A stretch of DNA of 64,000 nt from Pseudomonas hygromyciniae (GTDB lineage: Bacteria > Pseudomonadota > Gammaproteobacteria > Pseudomonadales > Pseudomonadaceae). Below the pieces are notes generated by a model. It did not search any database. It was not told where the DNA came from and worked only from the letters and a program-made list of their open reading frames with translations. The DNA lies in NCBI RefSeq assembly GCF_016925675.1, contig NZ_CP070506.1, positions 1,548,501 through 1,612,500 on the forward strand, given 5' to 3'. Position numbers and translations under genes: made by a program. Below, piece by piece: positions 44,101 to 53,539 of the stretch. Positions within the stretch are counted from its first letter, which is position 1; every line of letters starts with the position of its first letter.

Positions 44101-45222
44101 GTGCATAACGTCGTCATCAGCGGCACAGGCCTGTACACCCCGGCCAACAGCATCTCCAACGAAGAGCTGGTGCAGTCTTTCAATGCTTACGTTCAACAGT
44201 TCAATGCCGACAACGCCGTGGCTATCGAGCAGGGTGACGTTCAGGCGTTGACCGAATCCAGCGCCGCCTTTATCGAAAAGGCTTCGGGCATCAAGAGCCG
44301 GTTTGTCATGGACAAGGAAGGCATTCTTGATCCCACGCGCATGACCCCGCGCTTGCCCGAGCGCTCCAACGACGAGTGGTCGATCCTCTGCCAGATGGCC
44401 GTGGGCGCCGCCGAGCAAGCCCTGCAGCGTGCCGGCAAGACCGCCGCCGATATCGACGGGGTGATCGTTGCCTGCTCCAACCTGCAGCGGGCCTATCCGG
44501 CCATCGCCATCGAAGTCCAGGAAGCCCTGGGCATCCAAGGGTTCGGTTTTGACATGAACGTGGCCTGTTCTTCGGCGACCTTCGGCATTCAGAACGCCTG
44601 CAACAGCATCCAGCTGGGCCAGGCCCGGGCGATCCTGATGGTCAACCCGGAGATCTGCACCGGCCACCTGAATTTCCGTGACCGTGACAGCCACTTCATC
44701 TTTGGCGATGCGGCGACCGCCGTGATTCTGGAGCGTGCCGACCTGGCCACTTCCGAGCACCAGTTCGACGTTGTCAGCACCAAGTTGCTGACCAAGTTCT
44801 CCAATACCATCCGCAACAACTTCGGCTTTCTCAACCGCGCTGCGGAAGAGGGCATTGGTGCGCCAGATAAACTTTTCGTGCAGGAAGGCCGCAAAGTCTT
44901 CCGTGATGTCTGCCCGATGGTTGCCGAGTTGATCGGCCAGCACCTGCTTGAAAACCAGTTGAGCGTGACCGACGTGAAGCGCTTCTGGCTGCACCAGGCC
45001 AACCTGAGCATGAACCACCTGATCGTCAAGAAACTGCTGGGCCGTGAAGCCGAGATCGAAGAGGCACCGGTGATCCTCGATACCTACGCCAACACCAGCT
45101 CGGCGGGTTCGGTGATCGCATTCCACACCTACCAGGACGACCTGCCCAAGGGCGCGCTGGCGGTACTCAGCTCGTTTGGCGCCGGGTATTCGATTGGTAG
45201 CGTGATCCTGCGCAAGCGCTGA
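44101..45222 (+). CDS. beta-ketoacyl-ACP synthase III-like (FabH family)
   Basis: A 373-residue thiolase-fold condensing enzyme, about 50 residues longer than FabH. The triad is Cys156 (VACSSATF), His298 (WLHQAN) and Asn331 (YANTSSAG). Extra N-terminal residues (about 25-65) set it apart from housekeeping FabH. In P. aeruginosa a FabH-like protein next to an ECF sigma gene (PA3286 beside PA3285) shunts beta-oxidation octanoyl-CoA into fatty-acid synthesis, and the same adjacency here suggests the same role. GTG start behind GAGGAA. Confidence 0.88.
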   Translation: MHNVVISGTGLYTPANSISNEELVQSFNAYVQQFNADNAVAIEQGDVQALTESSAAFIEKASGIKSRFVMDKEGILDPTRMTPRLPERSNDEWSILCQMAVGAAEQALQRAGKTAADIDGVIVACSNLQRAYPAIAIEVQEALGIQGFGFDMNVACSSATFGIQNACNSIQLGQARAILMVNPEICTGHLNFRDRDSHFIFGDAATAVILERADLATSEHQFDVVSTKLLTKFSNTIRNNFGFLNRAAEEGIGAPDKLFVQEGRKVFRDVCPMVAELIGQHLLENQLSVTDVKRFWLHQANLSMNHLIVKKLLGREAEIEEAPVILDTYANTSSAGSVIAFHTYQDDLPKGALAVLSSFGAGYSIGSVILRKR

Positions 45223-45270
45223 TTGAGGACTGTTGTGCAGAGGGGCTTGTCGTGGCAATGAGGGGCTTGT

Positions 45271-45404
45271 TGTGGCGAGGGGGCTTGTCCCCCGCTGGGC
45301 TGCGCAGCAGCCCCAATAAAGCCCACTGAGTAGTGTCAGGCAGACCGAGGGGCTGGTTTTGGGGCTGCTGCGCAGCCCAGCGGGGGACAAGCCCCCTCGC
45401 CACA
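45271..45404. repeat. REPIN-type inverted repeat (family A)
   Basis: The arms match those at 1373-1506 closely (TGTGGCGAGGGGGCTTGTCC and its inverse). Just upstream, 45240-45270, AGGGGCTTGTCGTGGCAATG and AGGGGCTTGTTGTGGCGAG are partial direct copies of the arm start. It separates the FabH-like and sigma-factor genes. Confidence 0.85.
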
Positions 45405-45434
45405 ACGGACGCCCTCAACACAGTGAGATTCTGA

Positions 45435-46049
45435 ATGGCAGCAGCCGACGACGCGCACCTGCTTGAACGCCTGCTCAAGGGCGAGCAGCGGGCCTATAAA
45501 GAATTAGTCACCCAGTATCAGAGCGCCATGCGTGCGGTGGCCTACGCCATCGTTGGCCAGCGCCACGCTGACGAAGTGGTCCAGGACGCCTGGCTTTCGG
45601 TGGTGCGCAGCCTCGCCAAGTTTGAAGGCCGCTCCAGCCTCAAGACCTGGCTGCTGACCATCACCGCCAACTCGGCCAAGGGTCGCTACAAGCAGAACCG
45701 CCGGGAAGTGTTGCTCGACGACTTGCCGTCGCCCCACGGGACCATTGGTGACGATCGCTTTGCCGCTGGCGATGAGCATTGGCTGGTCGCGCCATTTGCC
45801 TGGCACCAGGACACCCCCGAGGCGCTGCTCACCGAAAACGAGCTGCGTGAGTGCCTGGAGCACACGCTGCTCAGTCTTTCCGAGCTGCAAAGCAGCGTGC
45901 TGCTGCTGCGCGAGCGCCAGGGCCTGGAGTTGGAGGAGATTTGTAATCTTCTGGAAATCTCGCTCTCCAATGTGCGAGTACTGCTGCATCGGGCGCGGCT
46001 AAAAGTCTTCGCTACGGTGGAGCATTTCGAGGAAACCGGTGAATGTTGA
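45435..46049 (+). CDS. ECF-type RNA polymerase sigma factor
   Basis: A 204-residue sigma-70 group 4 protein. Region 2 spans about 15-85 (ADEVVQDAWLSVVRSLAKFEG, in part, with KTWLLTITAN) and region 4 about 130-190 (SELQSSVLLLRERQGLELEEICNLLEISLSNVRVLLHRAR, in part). It overlaps the zinc anti-sigma gene by seven bases, so the pair is cotranslated. The stimulus and regulon are unknown. The same pair sits beside the FabH-like gene in other Pseudomonas. Confidence 0.92.
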   Translation: MAAADDAHLLERLLKGEQRAYKELVTQYQSAMRAVAYAIVGQRHADEVVQDAWLSVVRSLAKFEGRSSLKTWLLTITANSAKGRYKQNRREVLLDDLPSPHGTIGDDRFAAGDEHWLVAPFAWHQDTPEALLTENELRECLEHTLLSLSELQSSVLLLRERQGLELEEICNLLEISLSNVRVLLHRARLKVFATVEHFEETGEC

Positions 46050-46276
46050 CCTGCAAAGAACAAGTGGCGCGTTCCAGCGATTATCTCGATGGGCAACTGA
46101 CCTTTCGTGAGCGCCTGCTGATGCGCCATCACCTGATGTTCTGTGCCAATTGCCGGCGCTTCATTCGCCAGATGCGGCTGATACAAGCCACGTTGCACAT
46201 CCTGCCCGAACCCGAGGTGCCGGATGCCGAAGGGTTGGCCGAACGCCTGGCCGCGGAGCGCAAACGCAACTCCTGA
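46043..46276 (+). CDS. zinc-finger anti-sigma factor
   Basis: A 77-residue cytoplasmic protein with the ZAS motif H30-x3-C34-x2-C37 (HLMFCANC) and Cys4. It has no TM helix, so it is a soluble anti-sigma factor that could sense redox or metal state by cysteine chemistry. Its start lies inside the sigma-factor gene. A good terminator follows 26 bases after the stop. Confidence 0.85.
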   Translation: MLTCKEQVARSSDYLDGQLTFRERLLMRHHLMFCANCRRFIRQMRLIQATLHILPEPEVPDAEGLAERLAAERKRNS

Positions 46277-46301
46277 CCCAGAGCCTTCTGCGCAACCCAA
46301 C

Positions 46302-46332
46302 GCCCGCGACGTCGCCGTCGCGGGCTTTTTTT
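46302..46332 (+). terminator. intrinsic terminator of the sigma/anti-sigma operon
   Basis: GCCCGCGACG and CGTCGCGGGC form a perfect 10-bp stem with loop TCGC, followed by seven T. Confidence 0.9.
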
Positions 46333-46381
46333 GTGTCGACGAAAAGCTCTGTGCGGAAAAACATTGCAGGTTTGTAAGTTT

Positions 46382-46399
46382 TTTTCACCTTTTTTTCAC
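46382..46399 (+). promoter_or_regulatory. Pho-box-like direct repeat upstream of the porin gene
   Basis: TTTTCAC occurs at 46382-46388 and 46393-46399, exactly 11 bases apart with CTTT between, the spacing of PhoB half-sites (CTGTCAT-type 7-mers). A CTGACATTTC stretch follows. It lies about 215 bases before the porin ATG in a 336-base gap. PhoB control fits a phosphate porin but is inferred. Confidence 0.5.
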
Positions 46400-46612
46400 C
46401 TGACATTTCTCGTACTTTTTCCGCTCAAGCCCACGCCGGCTATAGCTTTGCGCTTATTCCCAGTGGTTGTAAGAAAGTTCCCTTGTAATAAAATATTTAT
46501 CTTCCAGCAACTTGCCTGAAATATCCCCTCGCCAAGATCCCCTCCCAACACCAGCGGGGCAGAACCCGTGTGTTTTCCAACGCAAAAGACCACCAATTAG
46601 GGGAATTCTTCG

Positions 46613-47947
46613 ATGATCCGTAAGCACTTCGCCGGTTTCGCGGCCAGCGCCCTGGCCCTGGCCGTTACCGCCCAGGCTTTCGCTGGTACTGTCACTACTG
46701 ACGGCGCCGATATCGTTGTCAAAACCAAGGGCGGCCTTGAGGTTGCTACTACCGACCAGAACTTCAGCTTCAAGCTGGGTGGTCGCCTGCAAGCCGATTA
46801 CGGCTCATTTGACGGCTTCTACACCAAGAACGGTGACTCGGGCGACGCCGCTTACTTCCGTCGCGCCTTCCTGGAACTGGGTGGCACCGTCTACAAGGAT
46901 TTCAAATACCAGCTCAACTACGACTTCTCCCACAACTCGGGTAACTCCGACGACGGCTACTTCGACGAAGCGTCCATGTCCTATGTGGGCTTCAAGCCAG
47001 TAACCATTCGTGTCGGTCGTTTTGACCCGGATTTCGGTCTGGAAAAAGCCACCAGCTCCAAGTGGATCACCGCCATGGAGCGTAACTCGGCTTACGAGGT
47101 TGCGGACTGGGTCAACACCCACGAAAACGGCATGGGCATCCAGGTCAGCGGCACTGCGGCTGACATGTTCTACGGCTCGGCCAGCCTGGCCTCCAAGGAC
47201 ATCAACGACGAAGACGGCAAGGGCGTGAAGCAATTCAACGGCCGTATCGTGTTGGCACCGATGAACAAAGGCGGCGACGTCCTGCACTTCGGCTTGAACG
47301 TGGCGGCACGTGATCTGAACGATGCAGCCTTTGACTCGCGGATTCGTCCTCGTCTCGGCGCTCGTGGCGTGGCCACCACCGGTGGTAACGATGCCGGCTC
47401 CAACGGCAACCGCGCTACCTTCGGCGGCGGTGTGGGCTTGAACGCCAGCAACCTGACCGCAGTCGGCGCCTATGACACCGACACCGTGTTCGGTGGTGAG
47501 TTTGCCTTCGCAACCGGCCCATTCTCGGTGCAGGCTGAAGCCCTGAGCCGCAAGATGAAAGCTGACAGCAATGCCTACCAGGACGTGAAAACCAGCGGTT
47601 TCTACGGCCAACTGGCGTACACCCTGACCGGCGAGTCCCGTGCCTACAAACTCGACGGCGGCAAGTTCGACGCGATCAAGCCCGAGAACAAGCAATTCGG
47701 CGCCTGGGAAGTGTTCTACCGCTACGACAGCATCAAGGTTGACGACAAGAACATCGTGGTCAGCAGCGCTACCCGCGAAACCGGTGACGCCAAGGCCAAC
47801 GTGAACACCCTGGGTGTGAACTGGTACGCCAACGAAGCGGTCAAGCTGTCGCTGAACTACAGCAAGGTCAGCACCGACAAGATCACCAACGCCAATGGCG
47901 ATGACAGCGGTGATTCCATCGTCGGTCGTGTGCAGTACGTGTTCTAA
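46613..47947 (+). CDS. OprP/OprO-type phosphate or polyphosphate porin
   Basis: A 444-residue outer-membrane barrel with signal peptide (ending AVTAQAFA) and a terminal Phe (VGRVQYVF) needed for BAM assembly. The N-terminal strand [38 protein letters not shown] and [23 protein letters not shown] (in part) are typical of OprP and OprO. These trimeric channels take up phosphate, polyphosphate or related anions. OprP versus OprO cannot be settled here. AGGGGAA precedes the ATG and a strong terminator follows. Confidence 0.88.
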   Translation: MIRKHFAGFAASALALAVTAQAFAGTVTTDGADIVVKTKGGLEVATTDQNFSFKLGGRLQADYGSFDGFYTKNGDSGDAAYFRRAFLELGGTVYKDFKYQLNYDFSHNSGNSDDGYFDEASMSYVGFKPVTIRVGRFDPDFGLEKATSSKWITAMERNSAYEVADWVNTHENGMGIQVSGTAADMFYGSASLASKDINDEDGKGVKQFNGRIVLAPMNKGGDVLHFGLNVAARDLNDAAFDSRIRPRLGARGVATTGGNDAGSNGNRATFGGGVGLNASNLTAVGAYDTDTVFGGEFAFATGPFSVQAEALSRKMKADSNAYQDVKTSGFYGQLAYTLTGESRAYKLDGGKFDAIKPENKQFGAWEVFYRYDSIKVDDKNIVVSSATRETGDAKANVNTLGVNWYANEAVKLSLNYSKVSTDKITNANGDDSGDSIVGRVQYVF

Positions 47948-48010
47948 GCAACGGTAATACCGCTCCAACGCGCTCTTTCTTCATCCGTTAAAGCGCGATC
48001 CTCTTTTTCA

Positions 48011-48037
48011 CCCCGCCATTTGGCGGGGTTTTTTTTT
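48011..48037 (+). terminator. intrinsic terminator of the porin gene
   Basis: CCCCGCC-ATTT-GGCGGGG followed by nine T. Confidence 0.92.
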
Positions 48038-48112
48038 GCTGCCCGCGTGGGTGGCGGGTTCTGTCAGAATGGCCTGAATATCGTGAGTGAGCGTTTACCG
48101 TCGGGGAATGGC

Positions 48113-49237
48113 ATGCCGTTGAAACGTTTGAATAGCCTGTCCGAAATATCGCCTGATGAATGGAACGCGCTGGTCCCCGAGGATCAGCCGTTTCTGCGCC
48201 ATGCTTTTCTCAGTGCGCTGGAGGACAGTGCCAGCCTTGGCCGGCATTCTGGCTGGCAGCCGGAGCACTTGCTGCATTACGAGGGTGAGCGGCTGGTCGC
48301 GGCACTGCCTAGCTATCGCAAATGGCACTCCTATGGCGAATACGTGTTTGACCATGGCTGGGCGGACGCCTGCGCGCGCGCCGGCATCGATTACTACCCC
48401 AAGCTGCTGACAGCCGTGCCCTTCAGCCCGGTCAGCGGGCCACGCCTGCTGGCGGCCAATGGCGCGGATGGCCTGGAGCTGCTCCAGAGCCTGCCGGGTT
48501 ATCTGGAGATCGAAGGGCTTTCCAGTGCCCACATCAACTTCACCGATACCATGGCCGACGCGGCCTTGGGCCAGCAACCTGACTGGCTGGAACGTCTGGG
48601 TTGCCAGTTCCACTGGCAGAACCGTGGTTATCGCGACTTTCAGGACTTCCTCGACGCCCTGAGTTCGCGCAAGCGCAAACAGATGCGCAAGGAGCGCGAG
48701 CAAGTAGCGGGGCAGGGGATCGAGTTCGAGTGGCTGCAAGGCCATGAGCTGAGCGAGGCTCAGTGGGATTTTGTCTACGCTTGCTACGCCAACACCTACG
48801 CCGTGCGCCGGCAGTCGCCGTACCTGACGCGGGCGTTTTTCAGCCTGTTGGCCGAACGCATGCCGCAGGCGATACGGGTGGTGCTGGCCAAGCAAGAGGC
48901 GCGGCCGGTGGCCATGGCGTTCAGTCTGGTCGGCGGTGACAGCCTATATGGCCGCTACTGGGGCTGCCTGGGCGAGTTCGACCGGCTGCATTTCGAGACT
49001 TGCTTCTATCAAGGCATGGACTACGCGATCGCCAATGGCCTGCAGCGTTTCGATGCGGGCGCCCAGGGCGAGCACAAGTTGATCCGTGGGTTTGAACCGG
49101 TGATTACCCATTCCTGGCATTACTTGCGCCATCCGGGCTTGAAAACCGCCGTGGCGGATTTCCTTGAGCGTGAGCGGGTAGGGATTCTGGCGTATGCCGA
49201 AGAGGCGCGCTCGGCGTTGCCGTATCGGCAGCAATAA
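48113..49237 (+). CDS. FemAB-like GNAT-superfamily protein (COG3146 type)
   Basis: A 374-residue cytoplasmic protein with the paired acyltransferase folds of the FemAB_like (DUF482) family: QPFLRHAFLSALEDSAS, AALPSYRKWHSYGEYVFDHGWA (in part), SSRKRKQMRKERE and a final DAGAQGEHKLIRGFEP. Members are annotated as possible peptidoglycan-related aminoacyl transferases, but their substrate is unproven. ATG at 48113 follows GGGGAA; a GTG at 48083 is an alternative. Single gene between a terminator and a REP pair. Confidence 0.85.
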   Translation: MPLKRLNSLSEISPDEWNALVPEDQPFLRHAFLSALEDSASLGRHSGWQPEHLLHYEGERLVAALPSYRKWHSYGEYVFDHGWADACARAGIDYYPKLLTAVPFSPVSGPRLLAANGADGLELLQSLPGYLEIEGLSSAHINFTDTMADAALGQQPDWLERLGCQFHWQNRGYRDFQDFLDALSSRKRKQMRKEREQVAGQGIEFEWLQGHELSEAQWDFVYACYANTYAVRRQSPYLTRAFFSLLAERMPQAIRVVLAKQEARPVAMAFSLVGGDSLYGRYWGCLGEFDRLHFETCFYQGMDYAIANGLQRFDAGAQGEHKLIRGFEPVITHSWHYLRHPGLKTAVADFLERERVGILAYAEEARSALPYRQQ

Positions 49238-49262
49238 CGCTCAGGGAATTCAACCTGTTCCC

Positions 49263-49363
49263 CTGTAGGAGCGAGCTTGCTCGCGAAGAACTCAAGTACA
49301 CCGCGTTCATTCTGGATAAACGCGGCGCCCTCAGGTTTTTCGCGAGCAAGCTCGCTCCTACAG
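49263..49363. repeat. REP-type inverted repeat (family B)
   Basis: CTGTAGGAGCGAGCTTGCTC and its exact inverse end the element; the inner centre includes AACGCGG. It fills most of the gap between the FemAB-like gene and aqpZ. Confidence 0.85.
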
Positions 49364-49369
49364 GGTGGA

Positions 49370-50071
49370 TCAGGCGGTTTGTTCCTTGCCCAACCAACGG
49401 TAGGTGATACCACCGATCACCGCGCCAAGGATCGGCGCCAGCCAGAACAGCCACAGTTGCTGGATCGCCCAGCCGCCGACAATCAACGCAGGGCCGGTGC
49501 TGCGGGCCGGGTTGACCGAGGTGTTGGTGACCGGGATGGAGATCAGGTGGATCAGCGTCAGCCCCAGGCCAATGGCGATGGGTGCCAAACCCGCCGGGGC
49601 ACGACGGTCAGTGGCGCCGAGGATGATCAGCAGGAACATCGCGGTCATCACCAGTTCGGTGACAAACCCCGCCGCCATTGAATACCCACCTGGCGAATGC
49701 TCACCGTAGCCGTTTGACGCTAGCCCTGAAGCCAGTTCAAAACCCGGTTTGCCGCTGGCAATGAAGTACAGCAACGCTGCTGCCACCACGCCGCCAATGA
49801 CTTGCGCAACGATATACGCAGGCAGCTCCTTGACCGGAAACCGGCCGCCGACAACCAGGCCCACGGTGACTGCCGGGTTGAGGTGACAGCCGCTGATATG
49901 GCCAATGGCAAACGCCATCGTCAGGACGGTCAGTCCAAATGCCAGGGAGACCCCCAGTAGACCAATTCCGACATCGGGGAACGCTGCGGCCAGAACCGCA
50001 CTCCCGCAACCACCCAGCACCAGCCAAAACGTACCTAGCCCTTCTGTAACGGAACGTTTGAACAGAGACAT
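49370..50071 (-). CDS. aqpZ: aquaporin Z
   Basis: A 233-residue, six-TM water channel of the inner membrane. Both pore NPA boxes are present ([12 protein letters not shown] and [13 protein letters not shown]); the second is followed by Arg, and the selectivity-filter environment is water-channel rather than glycerol-facilitator like. GAAGGACG precedes the start. It is monocistronic; 50072-50238 upstream contains its promoter region and the end of the ABC exporter gene beyond. Confidence 0.95.
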   Translation of the reverse strand: MSLFKRSVTEGLGTFWLVLGGCGSAVLAAAFPDVGIGLLGVSLAFGLTVLTMAFAIGHISGCHLNPAVTVGLVVGGRFPVKELPAYIVAQVIGGVVAAALLYFIASGKPGFELASGLASNGYGEHSPGGYSMAAGFVTELVMTAMFLLIILGATDRRAPAGLAPIAIGLGLTLIHLISIPVTNTSVNPARSTGPALIVGGWAIQQLWLFWLAPILGAVIGGITYRWLGKEQTA

Positions 50072-50238
50072 GAACGCGTCCTTCTAAATCAACTGGTCGG
50101 TGAGGCTTCCCTGCAGTCTGATGTCAGAGCCCTCCCTGGGCCCTGATTGCAGTACAGCAGGATTGTGATACACGGCCAGTGAGATAGAAAAAACTGTCAG
50201 AATTGTTCGGAATTGATAACGCGGTTAGTAGTCCAGAA

Positions 50239-52071
50239 TCAGTCGATACCGACGAATCCTCCGGTCTGGTGCTGCCACAATCGTGAGTACAGGCCACCGT
50301 GTGCCAGCAATTGGGCGTGGCTGCCTGTCTCGGCGATCTGGCCTTTTTCCAGGACCACCAACCTGTCCATTCGAGCAATCGTGGACAGGCGGTGGGCGAT
50401 GGCGATGACCGTCTTGCCTTGCATCAGGGTTTCCAGGCTTTCCTGGATGGCCGCTTCCACTTCCGAGTCCAGGGCCGAAGTCGCTTCGTCCATGATCAGG
50501 ATCGGCGCGTCCTTGAGCAGGACCCGGGCGATGGCGATGCGTTGGCGTTGCCCGCCGGAGAGTTTCACCCCGCGCTCACCCACATGGGCGTCCAGGCCGA
50601 TGCGGCCCTCGGAGTCCGACAGCAGCGGGATAAATTCATCGGCACGCGCCTTGCGTATGGCTTCCCAAAGTTCTTGGTCGGTGGCGTCGGGCTTGCCATA
50701 CAGCAGGTTGTCGCGGATCGAGCGGTGCAGCAGCGAGGTGTCCTGGGTAATCATGCCGATGTGTTCGCGCAGGCTTTCCTGGGCTACTTCGGCGATGTTC
50801 TGGCCGTCGATCAGGATGCGCCCGCCTTGCAGGTCGTAGAGGCGCAGCAGCAGGTTGACCAGGGTCGACTTGCCGGCACCGGAAGGGCCGATCAGACCGA
50901 TCTTTTCCCCTGGCTTGATCACCAGGTTCAGGCCACCGATGATGCCGCTGCTCTTGCCGTAGTGGAAATCCACCTGTTCAAAGCGCACTTCGCCGTGGGG
51001 CACATGCAGGCGCGGGGCGTTTTCGCGGTCGATCACCGCCAGTGGCTGGGCGATGGTTTTCAGGCCGTCCTGGACCATGCCGATGTTCTCGAAAATGCCG
51101 TTGACCACCCACATGATCCAACCCGACATATTGACGATGCGGATCACCAGGCCGGTGGCCAGGGCAATGGCGCCCACCGAGATCAGCGACTGCGTCCACA
51201 GCCACAGGGCCAGGCCGGTGGTGGTGACGATCAGCAGGCCGTTCATGCTGGTGATCACCACGTCCATGCTGGTGACTACGCGGCTGGCCAACTGGGTTTT
51301 TTCGGTCTGCTCGATGATCGCTTCCTTGGCGTACTCCTGCTCGGACTGGGTGTGGGCGAACAGCTTCAAGGTGGTGATATTGGTGTAGCCATCGACGATG
51401 CGCCCCATCAATTTGGAGCGCGCCTCGGAGGAAATCACCGAGCGTTCCTTGACCCGTGGCACGAAGTAGCGCAGCGCCAGGCTGTAGGCAATGATCCAGG
51501 TGACCAGCGGGATCATCAGGCGCCAGTCGGCCTCGGCAAACAGCACCAGGGAGCTGATGGCGTAGATCGCCACGTGCCAGATGGCATCGACAGCGGCGAC
51601 GGCTGAGTCGCGCAGCGAGTTGCCGGTTTGCATGATGCGCTGGGCAATGCGCCCGGCAAAATCGTTCTGGAAGAAGTTCAGGCTCTGCTTGAGCACGTAA
51701 CTGTGGTTCTGCCAGCGGATCAGGCTGGTCATGCCGGGGCTGATGGTCTGGTGCACCAGCAGGTCGTGCAAGGCGCCGAAGATCGGGCGCAGCAGCAGGG
51801 CGACCACTGCCATCCAGATCAACTCGGTGGCATGGGTCTGGAAGAAATTGGCCGGCGGCGTGCCTTGGGCCAGGTCGATGATGCGGCTCAGGTAGCTGAA
51901 CAGCGCCACTTCGATCAGCGCGCCAATCAGGCCCACCACCAGCAGCGCGGCAAAGCACGGCCACACCTGGCGCAGGTAATAGAGGTAGAAGGGCAGGACC
52001 TTATCGGGCGGTGCCGCGCTGGGAGCGTCGCGGAAGATATCGATCAGTTGTTCAAAACGACGATAGAGCAT
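50239..52071 (-). CDS. ABC exporter, fused permease and ATPase
   Basis: A 610-residue half-transporter that should dimerise. Six TM helices occupy about 30-335. The nucleotide-binding domain has Walker A GPSGAGKST (about 403), Q-loop ITQDTSLLHRSI, signature LSGGQRQR and Walker B ILIMDEATSALDSE, then the H-loop AHRLST. This is the exporter (MsbA/MDR-like) type, of unknown substrate. The closest named shape is the multidrug/lipid group; no adaptor gene is near. Confidence 0.92.
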   Translation of the reverse strand: MLYRRFEQLIDIFRDAPSAAPPDKVLPFYLYYLRQVWPCFAALLVVGLIGALIEVALFSYLSRIIDLAQGTPPANFFQTHATELIWMAVVALLLRPIFGALHDLLVHQTISPGMTSLIRWQNHSYVLKQSLNFFQNDFAGRIAQRIMQTGNSLRDSAVAAVDAIWHVAIYAISSLVLFAEADWRLMIPLVTWIIAYSLALRYFVPRVKERSVISSEARSKLMGRIVDGYTNITTLKLFAHTQSEQEYAKEAIIEQTEKTQLASRVVTSMDVVITSMNGLLIVTTTGLALWLWTQSLISVGAIALATGLVIRIVNMSGWIMWVVNGIFENIGMVQDGLKTIAQPLAVIDRENAPRLHVPHGEVRFEQVDFHYGKSSGIIGGLNLVIKPGEKIGLIGPSGAGKSTLVNLLLRLYDLQGGRILIDGQNIAEVAQESLREHIGMITQDTSLLHRSIRDNLLYGKPDATDQELWEAIRKARADEFIPLLSDSEGRIGLDAHVGERGVKLSGGQRQRIAIARVLLKDAPILIMDEATSALDSEVEAAIQESLETLMQGKTVIAIAHRLSTIARMDRLVVLEKGQIAETGSHAQLLAHGGLYSRLWQHQTGGFVGID

Positions 52072-52111
52072 TAGGTCTGACGCCCGCTGGGCGGGCTCTC
52101 CTTTTCAAATA

Positions 52112-52138
52112 CACGCGCCGCCTTGTGGGCGGCGCGTG
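52112..52138 (-). terminator. hairpin downstream of the cyclophilin gene
   Basis: CACGCGCCGCC and GGCGGCGCGTG form an 11-bp perfect stem with a five-base loop, 16 bases past the cyclophilin stop. In the minus direction it is followed by TATTTGAAAAG rather than a T tract. Confidence 0.65.
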
Positions 52139-52154
52139 GAACTCCCTGTGGACC

Positions 52155-52718
52155 TTAGTCGATGCGCTTGGCCGACTTGATCAGGACAGGATCGATAGGC
52201 ACGTTTTGCATGCCTTGCTTAGTAGTGGTTTGCGAGTTGACGATGATATCGACCACGTCCATGCCCTTGACCACTTTGGCAAATACCGCGTAGCCAGCAT
52301 CACGGCCCGGGTCGAGGAAGGCGTTGTCGGCCACGTTGATGAAGAACTGGCTGGTGGCCGAGTTTGGGTCGTTGGTACGTGCCATGGACAAGGTGCCACG
52401 CACGTTGTGCAGGCCGTTGCTGGCTTCGTTCTTGATCGGCGCTTCAGTAGGCTTTTGCGACATTTGTTGGGTGAATCCGCCACCTTGCACCATAAAGCCC
52501 GGGATCACCCGGTGAAAAATGGTGTTGGTGTAGAAGCCCTTGTCGACATAGGCCAGGAAGTTCTTGGTACTGATCGGCGCCTTGACCGGATCCAGCTCGA
52601 TTTCGATCTCGCCATTGGTAGTGGTGATCAATACGTGTGGTGCCTTGGCCGGCGTGGCCGCCATCAGGTTGGCAGCAAACAGCACAGAACCGGCAAAAAC
52701 GGCGATTTTTTTCAGCAT
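52155..52718 (-). CDS. periplasmic peptidyl-prolyl cis-trans isomerase (cyclophilin)
   Basis: A 187-residue PpiA-type enzyme with signal peptide ([16 protein letters not shown]). The cyclophilin core includes [20 protein letters not shown] with the catalytic Arg, [20 protein letters not shown] and the late [12 protein letters not shown]. It catalyses proline isomerisation during folding of exported proteins. Three bases after the hydrolase gene, so cotranscribed with it. Confidence 0.93.
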   Translation of the reverse strand: MLKKIAVFAGSVLFAANLMAATPAKAPHVLITTTNGEIEIELDPVKAPISTKNFLAYVDKGFYTNTIFHRVIPGFMVQGGGFTQQMSQKPTEAPIKNEASNGLHNVRGTLSMARTNDPNSATSQFFINVADNAFLDPGRDAGYAVFAKVVKGMDVVDIIVNSQTTTKQGMQNVPIDPVLIKSAKRID

Positions 52719-52721
52719 GGG

Positions 52722-53525
52722 TCAGTGATCCTGGGAAGTGGTTTCGACTGTCTTGAGAAAATCGAGCAGGGTTGTATTGAAGGTTTCGGGTTGGTCCAGC
52801 GGTGTGGCGTGGCGCGAATCTTCGATCACCACCAACCGCGCATCGGGCAGCAGTTTTACATAGATTTGTTTCTGTGCCACCGGGGTGTAGTCATGGTCGG
52901 CGCTGATGACCAGGGTTGGACAGGTGATTTTCGAAAGTCGTTCCTGCACGCCCCAGCCCACAATCGCGTCGAAGCTTTTGAGGTAAGCACGTTTGTCGTT
53001 TCTTGCCCAGCGCTCGGCCATCTTGCGCCGCAGGTCGGCCTGTTCGGGTTTGGGGAACAGCCTGTCACCGAGGGCCTTGCCGATGGTCTTCAAGCTCAGC
53101 ACACGTGCCAGGCTCCAGCGCTTGGCCCATTGCCAATAGTCATCGGCGCTGCGCACCTTGACCTCGGGCGCGCTGTTGACGATACACAAGCTCTTGAGTA
53201 GCTGCGGTTGGTCGACCGCCAGTTGAAAGGCGATCATCCCGCCCATCGACAGGCCCACCACATGGGCGGCGGGCAGTTGCAGGTGTTCGATCAAGGCCAC
53301 CAGGTCGGCGGTAAAACCTTCGATGCTGTAGCGCTCCCGAGGCTTGTCGGAGCGGCCGTGACCGCGCACATCCAGCAGCACCAAGCGGTAATGCCGGGAC
53401 AATACCGGTATTTGCAGTTCCCAATCCTGGCAACTGGAGCCCAGGCCGTGGATCAGGATCAGCGGCTCGCCGTGGCCATATTCCTCGTAATGCAGGGTGC
53501 AACCTTCATGTTCGAAATAGGCCAT
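52722..53525 (-). CDS. alpha/beta-fold hydrolase
   Basis: A 267-residue enzyme with oxyanion-site HGLGSS, nucleophile elbow GLSMGG (Ser about 95), acid DHD (VISADHDYTPV) and late histidine in EDSRHATPL. It resembles 3-oxoadipate enol-lactonase or similar esterases, but neighbours give no pathway. Start at 53525 has GGAG upstream. It is 14 bases downstream of the broken LysR gene and directly upstream of the cyclophilin gene. Confidence 0.85.
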   Translation of the reverse strand: MAYFEHEGCTLHYEEYGHGEPLILIHGLGSSCQDWELQIPVLSRHYRLVLLDVRGHGRSDKPRERYSIEGFTADLVALIEHLQLPAAHVVGLSMGGMIAFQLAVDQPQLLKSLCIVNSAPEVKVRSADDYWQWAKRWSLARVLSLKTIGKALGDRLFPKPEQADLRRKMAERWARNDKRAYLKSFDAIVGWGVQERLSKITCPTLVISADHDYTPVAQKQIYVKLLPDARLVVIEDSRHATPLDQPETFNTTLLDFLKTVETTSQDH

Positions 53526-53539
53526 GGGTGAACTCCGTT

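Noticed and set aside
46805..47968. 387-codon minus-strand frame over the porin
   Set aside because: The plus-strand porin has a signal peptide, barrel motifs and terminal Phe; the antisense frame has none of these.
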